In this document: positions 18,436-28,465 of the stretch, in pieces
How the letters are laid out: each line of letters opens with the position of its first letter
How positions within the stretch are numbered: the stretch's first letter is position 1
Assembly (NCBI RefSeq): GCF_017640745.1
Contig: NZ_JAEPQA010000001.1
Location: 144,852-208,851 of the forward strand
Reading direction: 5' to 3'
Length of the DNA: 64,000 nt
DNA from: Nisaea sp.
Lineage (GTDB): Bacteria; Pseudomonadota; Alphaproteobacteria; Thalassobaculales; Thalassobaculaceae
Notes under the pieces: generated by a model
Told to the model about the DNA's origin: nothing
Database searches by the model: none
What the model saw: the letters and a program-made list of their open reading frames with translations, nothing else
Program-made: the position numbers and the translations under genes

Positions 18436-19833
18436 TCAGAAGTGGATCGCGCGCCCGTAAGCGTCAAGCACGGACTCATGCATCATTTCGCTCAATGTCG
18501 GATGCGGGAAGACCGTGTGCATCAACTCGGCCTCCGTCGTCTCCAGCGTCTTGGCGATGCTGTAGCCCTGAATCAGCTCGGTCACTTCGGCGCCGATCAT
18601 GTGCGCGCCGAGAAGTTCGCCGGTCTTGGCGTCGAAAACGGTCTTCACCAGACCTTCCGGCTCGCCGAGCGCGATCGCCTTGCCGTTGCCGATGAAGGGG
18701 AAGCGGCCGACCTTGACCTCGTAACCGGCTTCCTTCGCCTTCGCCTCGGTCAGACCGACGCTGGCGACCTGCGGCTGGCAGTAGGTGCAGCCGGGAATGC
18801 GCTTGGTATCGAGCGGATGCACGTCCTTGAGGCCGGCGATCTTCTCGATGCAGATGATGGCCTCGTGGCTCGCCTTGTGTGCCAGCCACGGCGCGCCCGC
18901 GATATCGCCGATGGCATAGACGCCCGGCTCGCCTGTGCGGCACCATTCGTCGATCTCGATATGGGTGCGGTCGACCTTCACCTTCGTGTTCTCGAGCCCG
19001 AGATCCTCGACATTGCCGACGATGCCGACGGCGGAGATCACGCGGTCGAAGATCATCTCGGAGGACTTGCCGTCCTTCTCGATGGTCGCGGTCACGTCCT
19101 TGGCGCCGCGCTTCAGGGCTTTCACCGTCGCCTTGGACATGATCTTCATGCCCTTCTTGGTGAAGGCCTTCTCGGCGAAGGCGGAGATCTCCGCATCTTC
19201 GACCGGAAGGACGCGGTCCATCACTTCGACCACTGTAACGTCGGACCCGAGGCTATTGAAAAAGCTCGCGAATTCGATCCCGATAGCGCCGGATCCGATG
19301 ACCAGGAGACGCTTCGGCATGGTGTCCGCGACGAGGGCGTGCTTGTAGTTCCAGACCAGCTTGCCGTCGGCCTCGATGCCCGGCAGGTCGCGGGCGCGGG
19401 CGCCGGTCGCGAGAATGATGTGCTTGGCGGCGAGGGTCTGCTTCTTGCCCTTCTCGTCGATCTCCACCTTGCCCTTCCCGGCAAGCTTGGCATGCGCCAT
19501 GAAGACCGTGACCTTGTTCTTCTTCAGCAGATGGCCGACGCCCTGGTTCAGCTGCTTGGCGACGCCGCGGGAGCGCTGCACCACCTTGTCGAGATCGAAG
19601 CCGAACTTTTCGGCGGTGAGGCCGAAGCTCGCGGCATGTTTCATATGGTCGTAGATCTCGGCCGAGCGGAGCAGCGCCTTGGTCGGGATGCAGCCCCAGT
19701 TGAGGCAGATACCGCCCAGATGCTCACGTTCGACGAGCGCGGTCTTCATGCCGAGCTGCGCCGCGCGGATCGCGGCGACATACCCGCCCGGGCCGCCGCC
19801 GATGACAAGGATGTCGAACTGGGTATCAGCCAT
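18436..19833 (-). CDS. lpd: Dihydrolipoyl dehydrogenase (E3)
   Basis: A 465-residue FAD disulfide oxidoreductase that reoxidises dihydrolipoamide. It has the FAD-binding GGGPGGYVAAIRAAQLG at the N-terminus, redox cysteines Cys43 and Cys48 in GICLNWGCIPTK, an NAD-binding GSGAIGIEFASFF near residue 177, and the C-terminal catalytic pair in HPHPTLSEMMHE. The form GGICLNWGCIPTK is the one usually found next to pdhABC in alphaproteobacteria rather than the 2-oxoglutarate dehydrogenase form. A good ribosome site (GAGGAAAAAG) precedes the ATG. There is no lipoyl domain at the N-terminus. Confidence 0.96.
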   Translation of the reverse strand: MADTQFDILVIGGGPGGYVAAIRAAQLGMKTALVEREHLGGICLNWGCIPTKALLRSAEIYDHMKHAASFGLTAEKFGFDLDKVVQRSRGVAKQLNQGVGHLLKKNKVTVFMAHAKLAGKGKVEIDEKGKKQTLAAKHIILATGARARDLPGIEADGKLVWNYKHALVADTMPKRLLVIGSGAIGIEFASFFNSLGSDVTVVEVMDRVLPVEDAEISAFAEKAFTKKGMKIMSKATVKALKRGAKDVTATIEKDGKSSEMIFDRVISAVGIVGNVEDLGLENTKVKVDRTHIEIDEWCRTGEPGVYAIGDIAGAPWLAHKASHEAIICIEKIAGLKDVHPLDTKRIPGCTYCQPQVASVGLTEAKAKEAGYEVKVGRFPFIGNGKAIALGEPEGLVKTVFDAKTGELLGAHMIGAEVTELIQGYSIAKTLETTEAELMHTVFPHPTLSEMMHESVLDAYGRAIHF

Positions 19834-19941
19834 CTTTTTCCTCCGGTGTCGGCGCCCTCACCCGCAGGATTTCGGGGCCGTGCCAGTCAATTCGCGCGAA
19901 CGGGAAACGGGCGGCACCGCCGCCCGCCCCTTAGAGCAGCC

Positions 19942-21276
19942 CTAGAGCAGCATCGTCAGCGGATCTTCGATCAGCTTCTTGAAGGCGGCGAGGAACTCGG
20001 CCCCGACGGCGCCGTCAACCACGCGGTGGTCGACCGAGAGCGTGCAGCTCATCACCGTGGCGACCGCGAGCGCTCCATCCTTCACGACCGGGCGCTGTTC
20101 GCCCGCGCCGACGGCGAGGATCGCGCCCTGCGGCGGATTGATCACCGCAGCGAAATCCTTGATCCCGAACATGCCGAGATTGGAGATCGAGAAGGTGCCG
20201 CCCTGGAACTCCTCAGGCATGAGCTTGCCGGCGCGGGCCCGCGCGGCGAGATCCTTCATCTCCCGGGCAATATCGAGCACGCCCTTGGTCTGCGCGCCTT
20301 TGATCACCGGGGTGATGAGACCGCCCTCGATCGCGACGGCGACCGAAATGTCGACCGACTTGAAGACGCGGATCGCGGCCTCGGTCCAGCTCGCGTTCGC
20401 GGCCGGAACCTTCTTCAGCGCCTGCGCGGCCGCCTTGATGACGAGATCGTTGACCGAGACCTTCTCGCCGTCGAGCTTGCCGTTGAGCTGTTTGCGGACC
20501 TCGAGCAGCGCGTCGATCTCGCAATCCACGGTGAGGTAGAAGTGCGGCGCGAACTGCTTCGACTCCGTCAGGCGCTTGGCGATGACCTTGCGCATCGTGG
20601 AGTTCGGGATCTCCTCGTACTCGGGCAGCCCCGGGACATCGGCGCTCGGCGCGGTGCCGAGGGACGGTGCGGCGGCCGGAGCAGCGGCGGCGGGCGCCGG
20701 GGCCGCAGCGGGCGCCGCCTTGCCGGTTCCGCCCGCAATTGCTTGTTCCACATCGTGTTTCACGATCCGGCCGTTCGGACCCGAACCCTGGATCTGGCCG
20801 AGATCGAGGCCTGCCTGCTCCGCCATGCGGCGGGCGAGCGGGCTCGCGAAGACACGGTCACCGGAGGCAGCAGCCGGAGCCGGAGCCGCCTTCGGTGCGG
20901 GGGCCGGAGCGGGCTCCGCCTTGGCGGGTTCGGCGGCCTTGGCAGGAGCCGGAGCAGCTTCAGGCTTAGGTGCCGGTGCGGCCTTGGGTGCACCGCCGGC
21001 GAGAGCGTCCATATCGACACTGCCGGCATCCTCGCCCTCTTCCAGGATCACGGCGATAGGCCGGTTGACGGCGACGTTCTCGGTTCCCGCGGGGACGATG
21101 ATCTTGCCGAGCACGCCCTCGTCGACGGCCTCGACCTCCATGGTCGCCTTGTCGGTTTCGATTTCGGCGATCACGTCGCCGGCGGAAATGGTATCGCCCT
21201 CGGCAACCAGCCAGGAGGCAAGCTTGCCTTCGGTCATGGTCGGCGACAGGGCCGGCATCAGAACGGGAATGGCCAT
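19942..21276 (-). CDS. pdhC: Pyruvate dehydrogenase E2 (dihydrolipoyl acetyltransferase)
   Basis: A 444-residue E2 core subunit. One N-terminal lipoyl domain has the lipoylated Lys43 in [12 protein letters not shown] long Ala/Pro-rich hinge follows (about 80-140), then the E1/E3-binding domain with [12 protein letters not shown] and [14 protein letters not shown], and a second Ala/Pro linker. The catalytic domain ends with the active-site sequence [10 protein letters not shown]. Only one lipoyl domain is present, the usual alphaproteobacterial form, with a second one supplied on E1-beta. It sits 14 bases after pdhB. Confidence 0.96.
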   Translation of the reverse strand: MAIPVLMPALSPTMTEGKLASWLVAEGDTISAGDVIAEIETDKATMEVEAVDEGVLGKIIVPAGTENVAVNRPIAVILEEGEDAGSVDMDALAGGAPKAAPAPKPEAAPAPAKAAEPAKAEPAPAPAPKAAPAPAAASGDRVFASPLARRMAEQAGLDLGQIQGSGPNGRIVKHDVEQAIAGGTGKAAPAAAPAPAAAAPAAAPSLGTAPSADVPGLPEYEEIPNSTMRKVIAKRLTESKQFAPHFYLTVDCEIDALLEVRKQLNGKLDGEKVSVNDLVIKAAAQALKKVPAANASWTEAAIRVFKSVDISVAVAIEGGLITPVIKGAQTKGVLDIAREMKDLAARARAGKLMPEEFQGGTFSISNLGMFGIKDFAAVINPPQGAILAVGAGEQRPVVKDGALAVATVMSCTLSVDHRVVDGAVGAEFLAAFKKLIEDPLTMLL

Positions 21277-21290
21277 GGCGTCTCTCTCCC

Positions 21291-22670
21291 TCAGGCGCGG
21301 TAGCAGACGGACTTCGCCGCCTCGACGATGTTAGAGGCTTGCGGCAGGGCCATTGCCTCGAGATTGGCCGCATAGGGCATCGGCACATCCGCACCGGCGA
21401 CCCGCGCGACCGGCGCGTCGAGATAGTCGAAGGCCTGCTCCATCATCAGCGCCGCGATCTCGGAGCCGATGCCGCAGGTCGCCCAGCCTTCCTCGCAGGT
21501 GACCAGACGGTTGGTCTTCTTCAGCGAGGTCACGATGGTCTCCGTGTCGAGCGGGCGCAGCGTGCGCAGGTCGATGACCTCGGCGCTGATCCCCTCTTCC
21601 GCCAGCTTCTCGGCCGCCTGCAGCGCCTTTCCGACCATGATCGAGAAAGCGGTGATGGTGACGTCCGTGCCCTCGCGCACGATCTTCGCCTTGCCGATCG
21701 GCACGGTGAAATCCTCGCTCTCGGGCACTTCGAACGACTGGCCGTAGAGCACCTCGTTCTCGAGGAAGATCACTGGGTTCGGATCGCGGATAGCGGATTT
21801 CAGCAGGCCCTTGGCGTCGGAGGCCGAATAGGGCGCGATCACCTTCAGACCGGGGCAGTGCGCGTACCAGCTGGCGAAGCACTGCGAATGCTGCGCGGCC
21901 ACGCGCGCGGCGGCACCGTTCGGTCCGCGGAAGACGATCGGGCAGCCCATCTGGCCGCCGGACATGTAGAGCGTCTTGGCGGCGGAGTTGATGATGTGGT
22001 CGATCGCCTGCATGGCGAAGTTGAAGGTCATGAACTCGACGACCGGCTTCAGACCGCCGAAGGCGGCGCCGACCGCGAGACCGGCGAAGCCGTGCTCGGT
22101 GATCGGCGTGTCGATCACGCGCTTGTCGCCGAATTCCTGCAGCAGGCCCTGGGTCACCTTGTAGGCGCCCTGGTATTCGGCGACTTCCTCGCCCATCACG
22201 AAGACGCGCTCGTCGTTGCGCATTTCCTCGGCCATCGCGTCGCGCAGGGCTTCGCGGATGGTCTGGGTCTGGACCTTGTCGAAATACTTGTCCTCGTCGC
22301 TCGCCGTCGCCTTGGCAGCCGGGGCCGCAGGCGCGGATGCAGGTGCCTCAGCGGCCGGAGCGGGCTCGGGCGCGGGTTCGGCTGCCGGGGCGGCGGCGGG
22401 TGCGGCATCGGCCGCGCTCGCATCCTCGCCCTCTTCCAGCAGCACCGCGATCGGCGTGTTCACCGCGACATTCTCGGTACCCGCCTCGACCAGGATCTTG
22501 CCGATCACGCCCTCGTCGACCGCCTCGACCTCCATGGTCGCCTTGTCGGTCTCGATCTCGGCGATCACGTCCCCGGCGGAAACCGTGTCGCCTTCCTTGA
22601 CCATCCAGGTCGCCAGCTTGCCTTCCGTCATGGTCGGCGACAGCGCCGGCATCAGGATCTGTACGCTCAT
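21291..22670 (-). CDS. pdhB: Pyruvate dehydrogenase E1 beta subunit with N-terminal lipoyl domain
   Basis: A 459-residue E1-beta. Residues 1-80 form a lipoyl domain almost identical in its core to that of pdhC, with Lys43 in [11 protein letters not shown]; an Ala/Pro linker follows to about residue 130. The rest is a normal E1-beta transketolase fold with [19 protein letters not shown], the K+/TPP region near [13 protein letters not shown], and a C-terminal transketolase domain. A lipoyl domain fused to E1-beta is known in alphaproteobacteria. The similarity of the two lipoyl domains at DNA level gives a natural internal repeat in the operon. A GGGAGGGAAAGAG ribosome site precedes the ATG. 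Confidence 0.96.
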   Translation of the reverse strand: MSVQILMPALSPTMTEGKLATWMVKEGDTVSAGDVIAEIETDKATMEVEAVDEGVIGKILVEAGTENVAVNTPIAVLLEEGEDASAADAAPAAAPAAEPAPEPAPAAEAPASAPAAPAAKATASDEDKYFDKVQTQTIREALRDAMAEEMRNDERVFVMGEEVAEYQGAYKVTQGLLQEFGDKRVIDTPITEHGFAGLAVGAAFGGLKPVVEFMTFNFAMQAIDHIINSAAKTLYMSGGQMGCPIVFRGPNGAAARVAAQHSQCFASWYAHCPGLKVIAPYSASDAKGLLKSAIRDPNPVIFLENEVLYGQSFEVPESEDFTVPIGKAKIVREGTDVTITAFSIMVGKALQAAEKLAEEGISAEVIDLRTLRPLDTETIVTSLKKTNRLVTCEEGWATCGIGSEIAALMMEQAFDYLDAPVARVAGADVPMPYAANLEAMALPQASNIVEAAKSVCYRA

Positions 22671-22724
22671 TCTCTTTCCCTCCCGCGGTCCGCGCCGGGA
22701 ACGGCGCGGCGCCCACGCGCTGAC

Positions 22725-23768
22725 TTATGCTTCGACCAGGATGTCTGTGTAGAGCTCGGACGGATCCGGCTCCGGGCTCGATTGCGCGAAATCGGCGGCG
22801 TCGGTCACGATCGCCTTGATCTCCTTGTCGATGCCCTTGAGCTCATCCTCGTCGAGCCCCATCTCCAGCAGCGTCGCGCGCAGATGGTCGATCGGGTCGT
22901 GCTCCTGCCGCATCTTGTTGACCTCTTCCTTGGTCCGGTATTTCGCCGGATCGGACATGGAATGGCCGCGATAGCGGTAGGTTTTCATCTCGAGAATGTA
23001 GGGGCCCTTGCCGGAGCGACAGTGTTTCACGGCTTTCTCGGCGGCGGCGTGCACGGCCACCACATCCATACCGTCGACCTCCTCGCCCGGAATGCCGTAG
23101 GCGGCCCCGCGCTGGAAGAGCGACGTGCCGGCAGCGGCGCGGGTCACGGACGTGCCCATGGCGTACTTGTTGTTCTCGATGATGTAGATCACCGGAAGCT
23201 TCCAGAGAGAGGCCATGTTGAAGCTCTCATAGACCTGACCCTGGTTCAGCGCGCCGTCGCCGAGATAGGTCAGGCTGACTTCCTGAGAGCCATTGTACTT
23301 ATTCGCGAAGGCGAGACCTGTACCGATCGGAACCTGCGCCGCGACGATTCCGTGGCCGCCGTAGAAATCCTTCTCGCGGCTGAACATGTGCATCGAGCCG
23401 CCCTTGCCTTTGGAGAGGCCTCCGATGCGGCCGGTCAGTTCGGCCATCACGCCCTTCGGGTCCATGCCGCAGGCCAGCATGTGCCCGTGGTCACGATAGC
23501 TGGTGATCACCTTGTCGCCCTTGCCGATCGCCGCCTGCATGCCGACCACGACCGCTTCCTGGCCGATATAGAGATGGCAGAAACCGCCAATCAGCCCCAT
23601 GCCGTACATCTGCCCCGCCTTCTCTTCGAAGCGGCGGATGAGCAGCATGTCGCGATAATACGGAAGAAGCTCCGCAACATTGTTCTTCGGCGGGCTGCTG
23701 GTCCGGGATTTACGAGTCCGTGTGGATGCGCCGCGGCTGCCGCCGGCGGCTGACTTCGCTTGAGCCAT
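22725..23768 (-). CDS. pdhA: Pyruvate dehydrogenase E1 alpha subunit
   Basis: A 347-residue E1-alpha, which decarboxylates pyruvate on thiamine diphosphate. The TPP motif begins GDGALNQGQVYESFN and ends at IIENNKYAMGT. The loop that is phosphorylated in mitochondria is visible as RYRGHSMSDPAKYR. The frame is open to 23825, but the ATG at 23768 follows AAAGGGAGAGAG directly and gives MAQAKSAAGG with a basic, flexible N-terminus typical of the family. First gene of pdhABC; a likely promoter with repeated AATTAACC elements lies upstream. Confidence 0.95.
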   Translation of the reverse strand: MAQAKSAAGGSRGASTRTRKSRTSSPPKNNVAELLPYYRDMLLIRRFEEKAGQMYGMGLIGGFCHLYIGQEAVVVGMQAAIGKGDKVITSYRDHGHMLACGMDPKGVMAELTGRIGGLSKGKGGSMHMFSREKDFYGGHGIVAAQVPIGTGLAFANKYNGSQEVSLTYLGDGALNQGQVYESFNMASLWKLPVIYIIENNKYAMGTSVTRAAAGTSLFQRGAAYGIPGEEVDGMDVVAVHAAAEKAVKHCRSGKGPYILEMKTYRYRGHSMSDPAKYRTKEEVNKMRQEHDPIDHLRATLLEMGLDEDELKGIDKEIKAIVTDAADFAQSSPEPDPSELYTDILVEA

Positions 23769-23839
23769 CTCTCTCCCTTTCGACCGGAACGAGGCGTCGC
23801 TTTTACGAAACGATCTACGCCTCACTTGGTGTCAAAAGA

Positions 23840-23868
23840 GAAATACTTCAAATTAACCTGATTTTCAA
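23840..23868 (-). promoter_or_regulatory. Candidate promoter of pdhA
   Basis: On the minus strand TTGAAA (23868-23863) and TATTTC (23845-23840) are 17 bases apart. One AATTAACC element lies inside the spacer. The predicted start is near 23833, leaving a leader of about 65 bases. The 153-bp gap upstream of pdhA is among the most AT-rich stretches of the window. Confidence 0.4.
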
Positions 23869-23927
23869 CAGAGTTAACTTATTGATAAATAAAGGAATAA
23901 CTATAATTAACCGTATATCGGTTAATT
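23851..23927. promoter_or_regulatory. Repeated AATTAACC elements, probable operator array of pdhA
   Basis: AATTAACC occurs at 23851-23858 and 23905-23912, and inverted at 23920-23927. The last two form a palindrome, AATTAACCG (23905-23913) and CGGTTAATT (23919-23927), around TATAT, and it overlaps the ftsB stop codon. A further palindrome, AGTTAACT, lies at 23872-23879. The arrangement suggests a dimeric repressor or activator of the pdh operon; its identity is unknown. Confidence 0.5.
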
Positions 23928-24317
23928 GATGCGCGAAGCCATTGAAATCGCCTGTGTTTCGACCGGTCCAGAGAGTCCATCGAGCGAAATGGCGTCCTGA
24001 TAACCGGCGAGATCCTGTAGCACGAACTCGTCCCTGCCCTGATAGTTCAGGACGATGCGGGCCTGTTCCGTCAGCAGGTCGCGGTCGATGCTTTCCGGGT
24101 GCAGCATGGCCACTTTCTTCTCGAGTGCCTCGCGGCGCTCCTTCAGAACCGCGAGACGGGCCTCGGCGGCCTCGATCTTGCTGTCGAGCGCACGCCAGGC
24201 ATGAACGCCGCGATCGCCCTCGACGGCATGGAAGACAAAATAACCGAGGAGCAGGCAGCCGATGACCGGCCCTACAACATGCTTTGCGCGACGTTTGATC
24301 TCGAATGCGAGAGTCAT
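23922..24317 (-). CDS. ftsB: FtsB/DivIC-type septum formation initiator protein
   Basis: A 131-residue small bitopic protein of the septum formation initiator family, part of the FtsQLB divisome complex. A short basic cytoplasmic tail is followed by one transmembrane helix (about 13-30) and a coiled coil (about 42-72, rich in E/A/R/L). After it comes the short periplasmic motif region around DRDLLTEQARIVLNYQGRDEFVL. The frame is open to 24347; I use the ATG at 24317 because GGAGGAG precedes it and the N-terminus then matches the family. Its place between eno and pdhA is the standard alphaproteobacterial order. Confidence 0.9.
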   Translation of the reverse strand: MTLAFEIKRRAKHVVGPVIGCLLLGYFVFHAVEGDRGVHAWRALDSKIEAAEARLAVLKERREALEKKVAMLHPESIDRDLLTEQARIVLNYQGRDEFVLQDLAGYQDAISLDGLSGPVETQAISMASRIN

Positions 24318-24337
24318 CAGCTCCTCCGTTACGCAGG

Positions 24338-24366
24338 AGTGAATCACCGGCGAATCGGGCGGTCAA
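24338..24366 (-). promoter_or_regulatory. Candidate promoter of ftsB
   Basis: On the minus strand TTGACC (24366-24361) and TTCACT (24343-24338) are 17 bases apart. The predicted start near 24331 leaves a short leader with the GGAGGAG ribosome site. The -10 element is weak. Confidence 0.35.
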
Positions 24367-24380
24367 CGTGAACGAAATGA

Positions 24381-24400
24381 GAACCTTGAATTTAAGGTTC
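24381..24400. promoter_or_regulatory. 20-bp near-palindrome upstream of ftsB
   Basis: GAACCTTGAATTTAAGGTTC is an inverted repeat with 7-bp perfect arms. It lies about 60 bases upstream of the predicted ftsB start site, a usual place for an activator, and downstream of the eno terminator in the leftward direction. The binding protein is unknown. Confidence 0.4.
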
Positions 24401-24422
24401 CCAATCGGAACAACATGTTGCG

Positions 24423-24465
24423 AAAAAGACTCACCCGGGGGCTTCAGCGAAGCCGCCGGATGGGT
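24423..24465 (-). terminator. Rho-independent terminator of eno
   Basis: Read leftward, a long GC-rich stem runs from about 24465 (CCCATCCGG, then CGGCTTC) through a GCTG loop to GAAGCC and CCCGGGTG, followed by AGTC and TTTTT at 24427-24423. It starts just after the eno stop codon, separating eno from ftsB-pdh transcription. Confidence 0.75.
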
Positions 24466-24482
24466 TTGTCACGTAAAAAGTG

Positions 24483-25892
<1,410 letters not shown>

Positions 25893-25929
25893 TCATATGC
25901 TCCGGACACACGCGACGAGGGAGAGAGCG

Positions 25930-26403
25930 ATGTCGAAACTCACCGGCCCGGCCTTTGATCCGATGGATGTCAAACCGAGGATCGGAAGCGGCTATCCGGA
26001 GGAATTCCAGAAAGGCTGCGAGACGCGCGAGAAACGCCGGCTCGGCGACCATGGCGGCCTCGTCAATTTCGGCGTCAATCTGACCACCCTGCCGCCGGGA
26101 CAGGGCTCTGCGATCAGGCACTGGCACACCATGCAGGACGAGTTCGTCTTCGTCGTCTCCGGCGAACTGACGCTAGTCACCGATGCGGGCGAGCAAATTC
26201 TGACCTCCGGGATGTGCGCCGCCTTCCCGAAGAACATTCCCGACGGCCATTGCCTGGTGAACCGCTCCGATGCCCCGGCGAGCTATCTCGAGATCGGCGA
26301 CCGGACGCCCGGCGATGTGGGGCATTACCCGGATGTGGATCTGGTCGCGGACGGCAAGACAGGTTCCTACGTCTTCACGCGCAAGGACGGCACGCCTTAC
26401 TGA
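25930..26403 (+). CDS. Cupin-domain protein
   Basis: A 157-residue single-domain cupin. The first cupin motif reads HWHTMQDEFVFVVSGELTLV, with two histidines and a glutamate in metal-ligand positions, and the second lies around FPKNIPDGHCLVN with the third histidine. The C-terminal YPDVDLVADGK segment is common in small cupins of alphaproteobacteria with no firm function. The start at 25930 follows GAGGGAGAGAGCG. It is the first of three rightward genes set between leftward eno and the TTC38-like gene; the following gap contains a palindromic repeat, so cotranscription with the aldolase is uncertain. Confidence 0.8.
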   Translation: MSKLTGPAFDPMDVKPRIGSGYPEEFQKGCETREKRRLGDHGGLVNFGVNLTTLPPGQGSAIRHWHTMQDEFVFVVSGELTLVTDAGEQILTSGMCAAFPKNIPDGHCLVNRSDAPASYLEIGDRTPGDVGHYPDVDLVADGKTGSYVFTRKDGTPY

Positions 26404-26416
26404 AGCCCATTGACGT

Positions 26417-26499
26417 CGTCATCCCGGCGCAGGCCGGGACCCAGGGGTAGACGGACACGGCTCTATGATCTCTGGGCCCCGGCCTTCGCTGGGGTGACG
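26417..26499. repeat. Intergenic palindromic repeat
   Basis: Two arms of 29 bases (26417-26445 and 26471-26499) are inverted copies agreeing at about 25 positions. The left arm itself contains a smaller hairpin, ATCCCGGC GCAG GCCGGGA. The form (CGTCATCCCGG.. and ..GGGGTGACG ends) resembles REP-like palindromes common in GC-rich alphaproteobacterial intergenic regions. It lies between the cupin and aldolase genes. A shorter relative occurs at 28422-28451. Confidence 0.8.
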
Positions 26500-26615
26500 A
26501 TCTGTGGAGGCACTCGTTCCCACCTCCTATGTGGTGGCTCCTCACCCCGGACGCTACGGTTCTCCCATGAAACAACAGGCACGCGGATAAGCTGCCGAAA
26601 ACGGAGGAACGCGAC

Positions 26616-27389
26616 TTGGCCGGGATCAGGAAGCGGGTGGTGGCGGGCGAGCCCGTCTACGGCGCCATGGTGTTCGAGTTTTTCAGCTCCGGCGTCCCGG
26701 AGATCTTCGCGCAGGCAGGCTGCGAGTACCTGATCTACGACATGGAGCATAACGGCGCCGGTTTCGAGACGCTCAAAGCCCAGGCCGCGATCTGCAGGGG
26801 CTTGCCGGTCGTGCCGATGGCCCGGGTTCCGGCGAGCGCCTATCACTTCCTCGCCCGCGCCCTCGATATCGGGATGCGGGGCGTCATGGTGCCGATGGTG
26901 GAAAGCGGAGAGCAGGCCCGCGCCATCGCCGAGGCGACGCGCTATCCGCCCGTCGGCCGCCGTGGCGCGGCCTTCGGCTTCGCCCATGACGGATACAGCG
27001 GCGGCGCGCCTGCGGACAAGATCGCGGCCGCGAACGCCGAGATCACTGTGATCGCCCAGATCGAGACAGAGCACGGTCTGGAGAATGTCGAAGAGATCGC
27101 GGCGATCGACGGCATCGACGTGCTCTGGGTCGGCCAGTTCGATCTCACCAACTTCCTCGGCATTGCGGGCGACTTCGAGCATCCTGCCTTTCACGACGCG
27201 GTCGCACGGACAGTCGCCGCGGCGCGGAAGAACGGCAAGGGGCTCGGCTTTCTCGCGACCGACGAAAGCTGGGCCGCACGGGCCCGCAAAATGGGCTTCA
27301 ACATGGTCGCCGTCGGTACCGACCAGGGCCTGCTGATGCGCGGTGTTTCCTCCCTGATCGAGGCTGCGCACCAGGCAGAAAGCAAATAA
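26616..27389 (+). CDS. HpcH/HpaI aldolase family protein
   Basis: A 257-residue class II (metal-dependent) pyruvate-type aldolase of the HpcH/HpaI family, which cleaves or forms 2-keto-acids. The catalytic histidine lies in YDMEHNGAG near residue 45, the substrate arginine in MARVPAS near 70, and the metal glutamate in AQIETEHGLENV near 148, with the aspartate soon after in WVGQFDLTNF. Start: a TTG at 26616 with GGAGGA eight bases before it; no ATG fits. The gene pairs with the downstream dehydrogenase (31-base gap), suggesting a small catabolic route. The substrate cannot be read from the sequence. Confidence 0.85.
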   Translation: MAGIRKRVVAGEPVYGAMVFEFFSSGVPEIFAQAGCEYLIYDMEHNGAGFETLKAQAAICRGLPVVPMARVPASAYHFLARALDIGMRGVMVPMVESGEQARAIAEATRYPPVGRRGAAFGFAHDGYSGGAPADKIAAANAEITVIAQIETEHGLENVEEIAAIDGIDVLWVGQFDLTNFLGIAGDFEHPAFHDAVARTVAAARKNGKGLGFLATDESWAARARKMGFNMVAVGTDQGLLMRGVSSLIEAAHQAESK

Positions 27390-27420
27390 GAACAACGAGA
27401 TAGCCAGGGAGTAAAATGCG

Positions 27421-28398
27421 ATGGCCTTCAAGGTCGCGACCACGCGGGATCTGATGAATGCGGCGGGTGAACCGATTTTCGATCCGGCGCTTTTCGATCT
27501 GCTGAAAGCAAACCCGGAGATCGAGTGGGAATGGCTCCCGGAGGATGTCACGGAGATCACGCCGGACATCGCCGCACGCTACGATGCGATCCACATCAAC
27601 CTGCCGCGCGTTACTGCGGCCTCCGTCAGCCGCGACGATTGCCGGGTGAAGATCTTTGCGCGCAACGGCGTCGGTTTCGATACCGTCGATCTCGACGCCT
27701 GCGCTGCGAAGGGGATCGCCGTCACCAACACGCCGATCGCCATCCGCCGGCCGGTCGCGGTCGCCGCCCTGACCCTGATCTTCGCGCTTTCGGGAAAGCT
27801 CTTCAAAAAGGACGAGATCGTCCGGGCCGGCCGCTGGAACGCGCGTGTCGACCATATGGGGATCGGTCTCACCGGCCGCACCCTCGGGATGATTGGTGCC
27901 GGAGGCATCGGCCAGGAACTGATCCCGCTCGCGCGACCGTTCTTCAAGGAGATCCAGGTCTACGATCCCTATGTCGAAGCTGAGGTCTTCCAGCGCCTCG
28001 GCGCCCGAAAGGTCGGTTTCGGGGAAGTTCTGGCGTCGGCTGACTTCCTGCTGGTCGCGTGCCCGCTGAACGACGAGACCCGGCACATGATCGATGCCGA
28101 CGCCTTCCGGCAGATGAAGCCGACCGCCTGTTTCGTCAATGTCGCCCGTGGGCCGATCCATGACGAGGCCGCGCTCGCGGAAGCGCTTGCCGCGGGAGAG
28201 ATCGCGGCGGCGGGCCTCGACGTCACCGAGCAGGAGCCGATCTCGCCCGACAGCCCGCTGCTCAAGATGGAGAACACGATCATCACCCCGCACGCGCTCT
28301 GCTGGACCGACGAGTGCTTCGACGACATCGCCCGAACGGCGCTGCAGTCGATCCTCGATGTGTCGGAGGGCCGGGAGCCGGTGCACCGGGTAATCTGA
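27421..28398 (+). CDS. D-isomer-specific 2-hydroxyacid dehydrogenase
   Basis: A 325-residue NAD(P)-dependent dehydrogenase. The cofactor motif is GMIGAGGIGQE near residues 157-167 followed by the acidic VYDPY. The catalytic arginine is in NVARGPIHDEAAL, the glutamate in the LDVTEQEPI segment, and the histidine in TPHALCWTDE. These match the hydroxypyruvate/phosphoglycerate dehydrogenase superfamily; the exact hydroxyacid is unknown. AGGGAG precedes the ATG at 27421. Together with the upstream aldolase it could interconvert a hydroxyacid and the 2-keto-acid used by the aldolase (inference). A compact palindrome follows its stop. Confidence 0.88.
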   Translation: MAFKVATTRDLMNAAGEPIFDPALFDLLKANPEIEWEWLPEDVTEITPDIAARYDAIHINLPRVTAASVSRDDCRVKIFARNGVGFDTVDLDACAAKGIAVTNTPIAIRRPVAVAALTLIFALSGKLFKKDEIVRAGRWNARVDHMGIGLTGRTLGMIGAGGIGQELIPLARPFFKEIQVYDPYVEAEVFQRLGARKVGFGEVLASADFLLVACPLNDETRHMIDADAFRQMKPTACFVNVARGPIHDEAALAEALAAGEIAAAGLDVTEQEPISPDSPLLKMENTIITPHALCWTDECFDDIARTALQSILDVSEGREPVHRVI

Positions 28399-28421
28399 GA
28401 GAGTGAGCCCAGCGCTTCACC

Positions 28422-28451
28422 AGTGGATCCCGACGCAGGTCGGGATTCACT
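28422..28451. repeat. Short palindrome related to the repeat at 26417-26499
   Basis: AGTGGATCCCGAC (28422-28434) pairs with GTCGGGATTCACT (28439-28451) around GCAG with one G-T mismatch. Its core ATCCCGAC GCAG GTCGGGA differs from the left arm of the upstream repeat only by a G-C to A-T pair change. It sits between the converging dehydrogenase and TTC38-like genes and may also help terminate both. Confidence 0.75.
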
Positions 28452-28465
28452 AATGGCGATGAAAG

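Noticed and set aside
18442-21303. 953-codon plus-strand frame opposite lpd and pdhC
   Set aside because: Antisense shadow of two clear enzymes; the Gly/Arg/Ser-rich stretch mirrors the Ala/Pro linker of E2.
21150-22640. Repeated DNA shared by the start of pdhC and the start of pdhB
   Set aside because: Explained by the two homologous lipoyl domains, not a mobile repeat.
21339-23753. 804-codon plus-strand frame opposite pdhB and pdhA
   Set aside because: Same reason: complement of the E1 genes, no recognisable domain.
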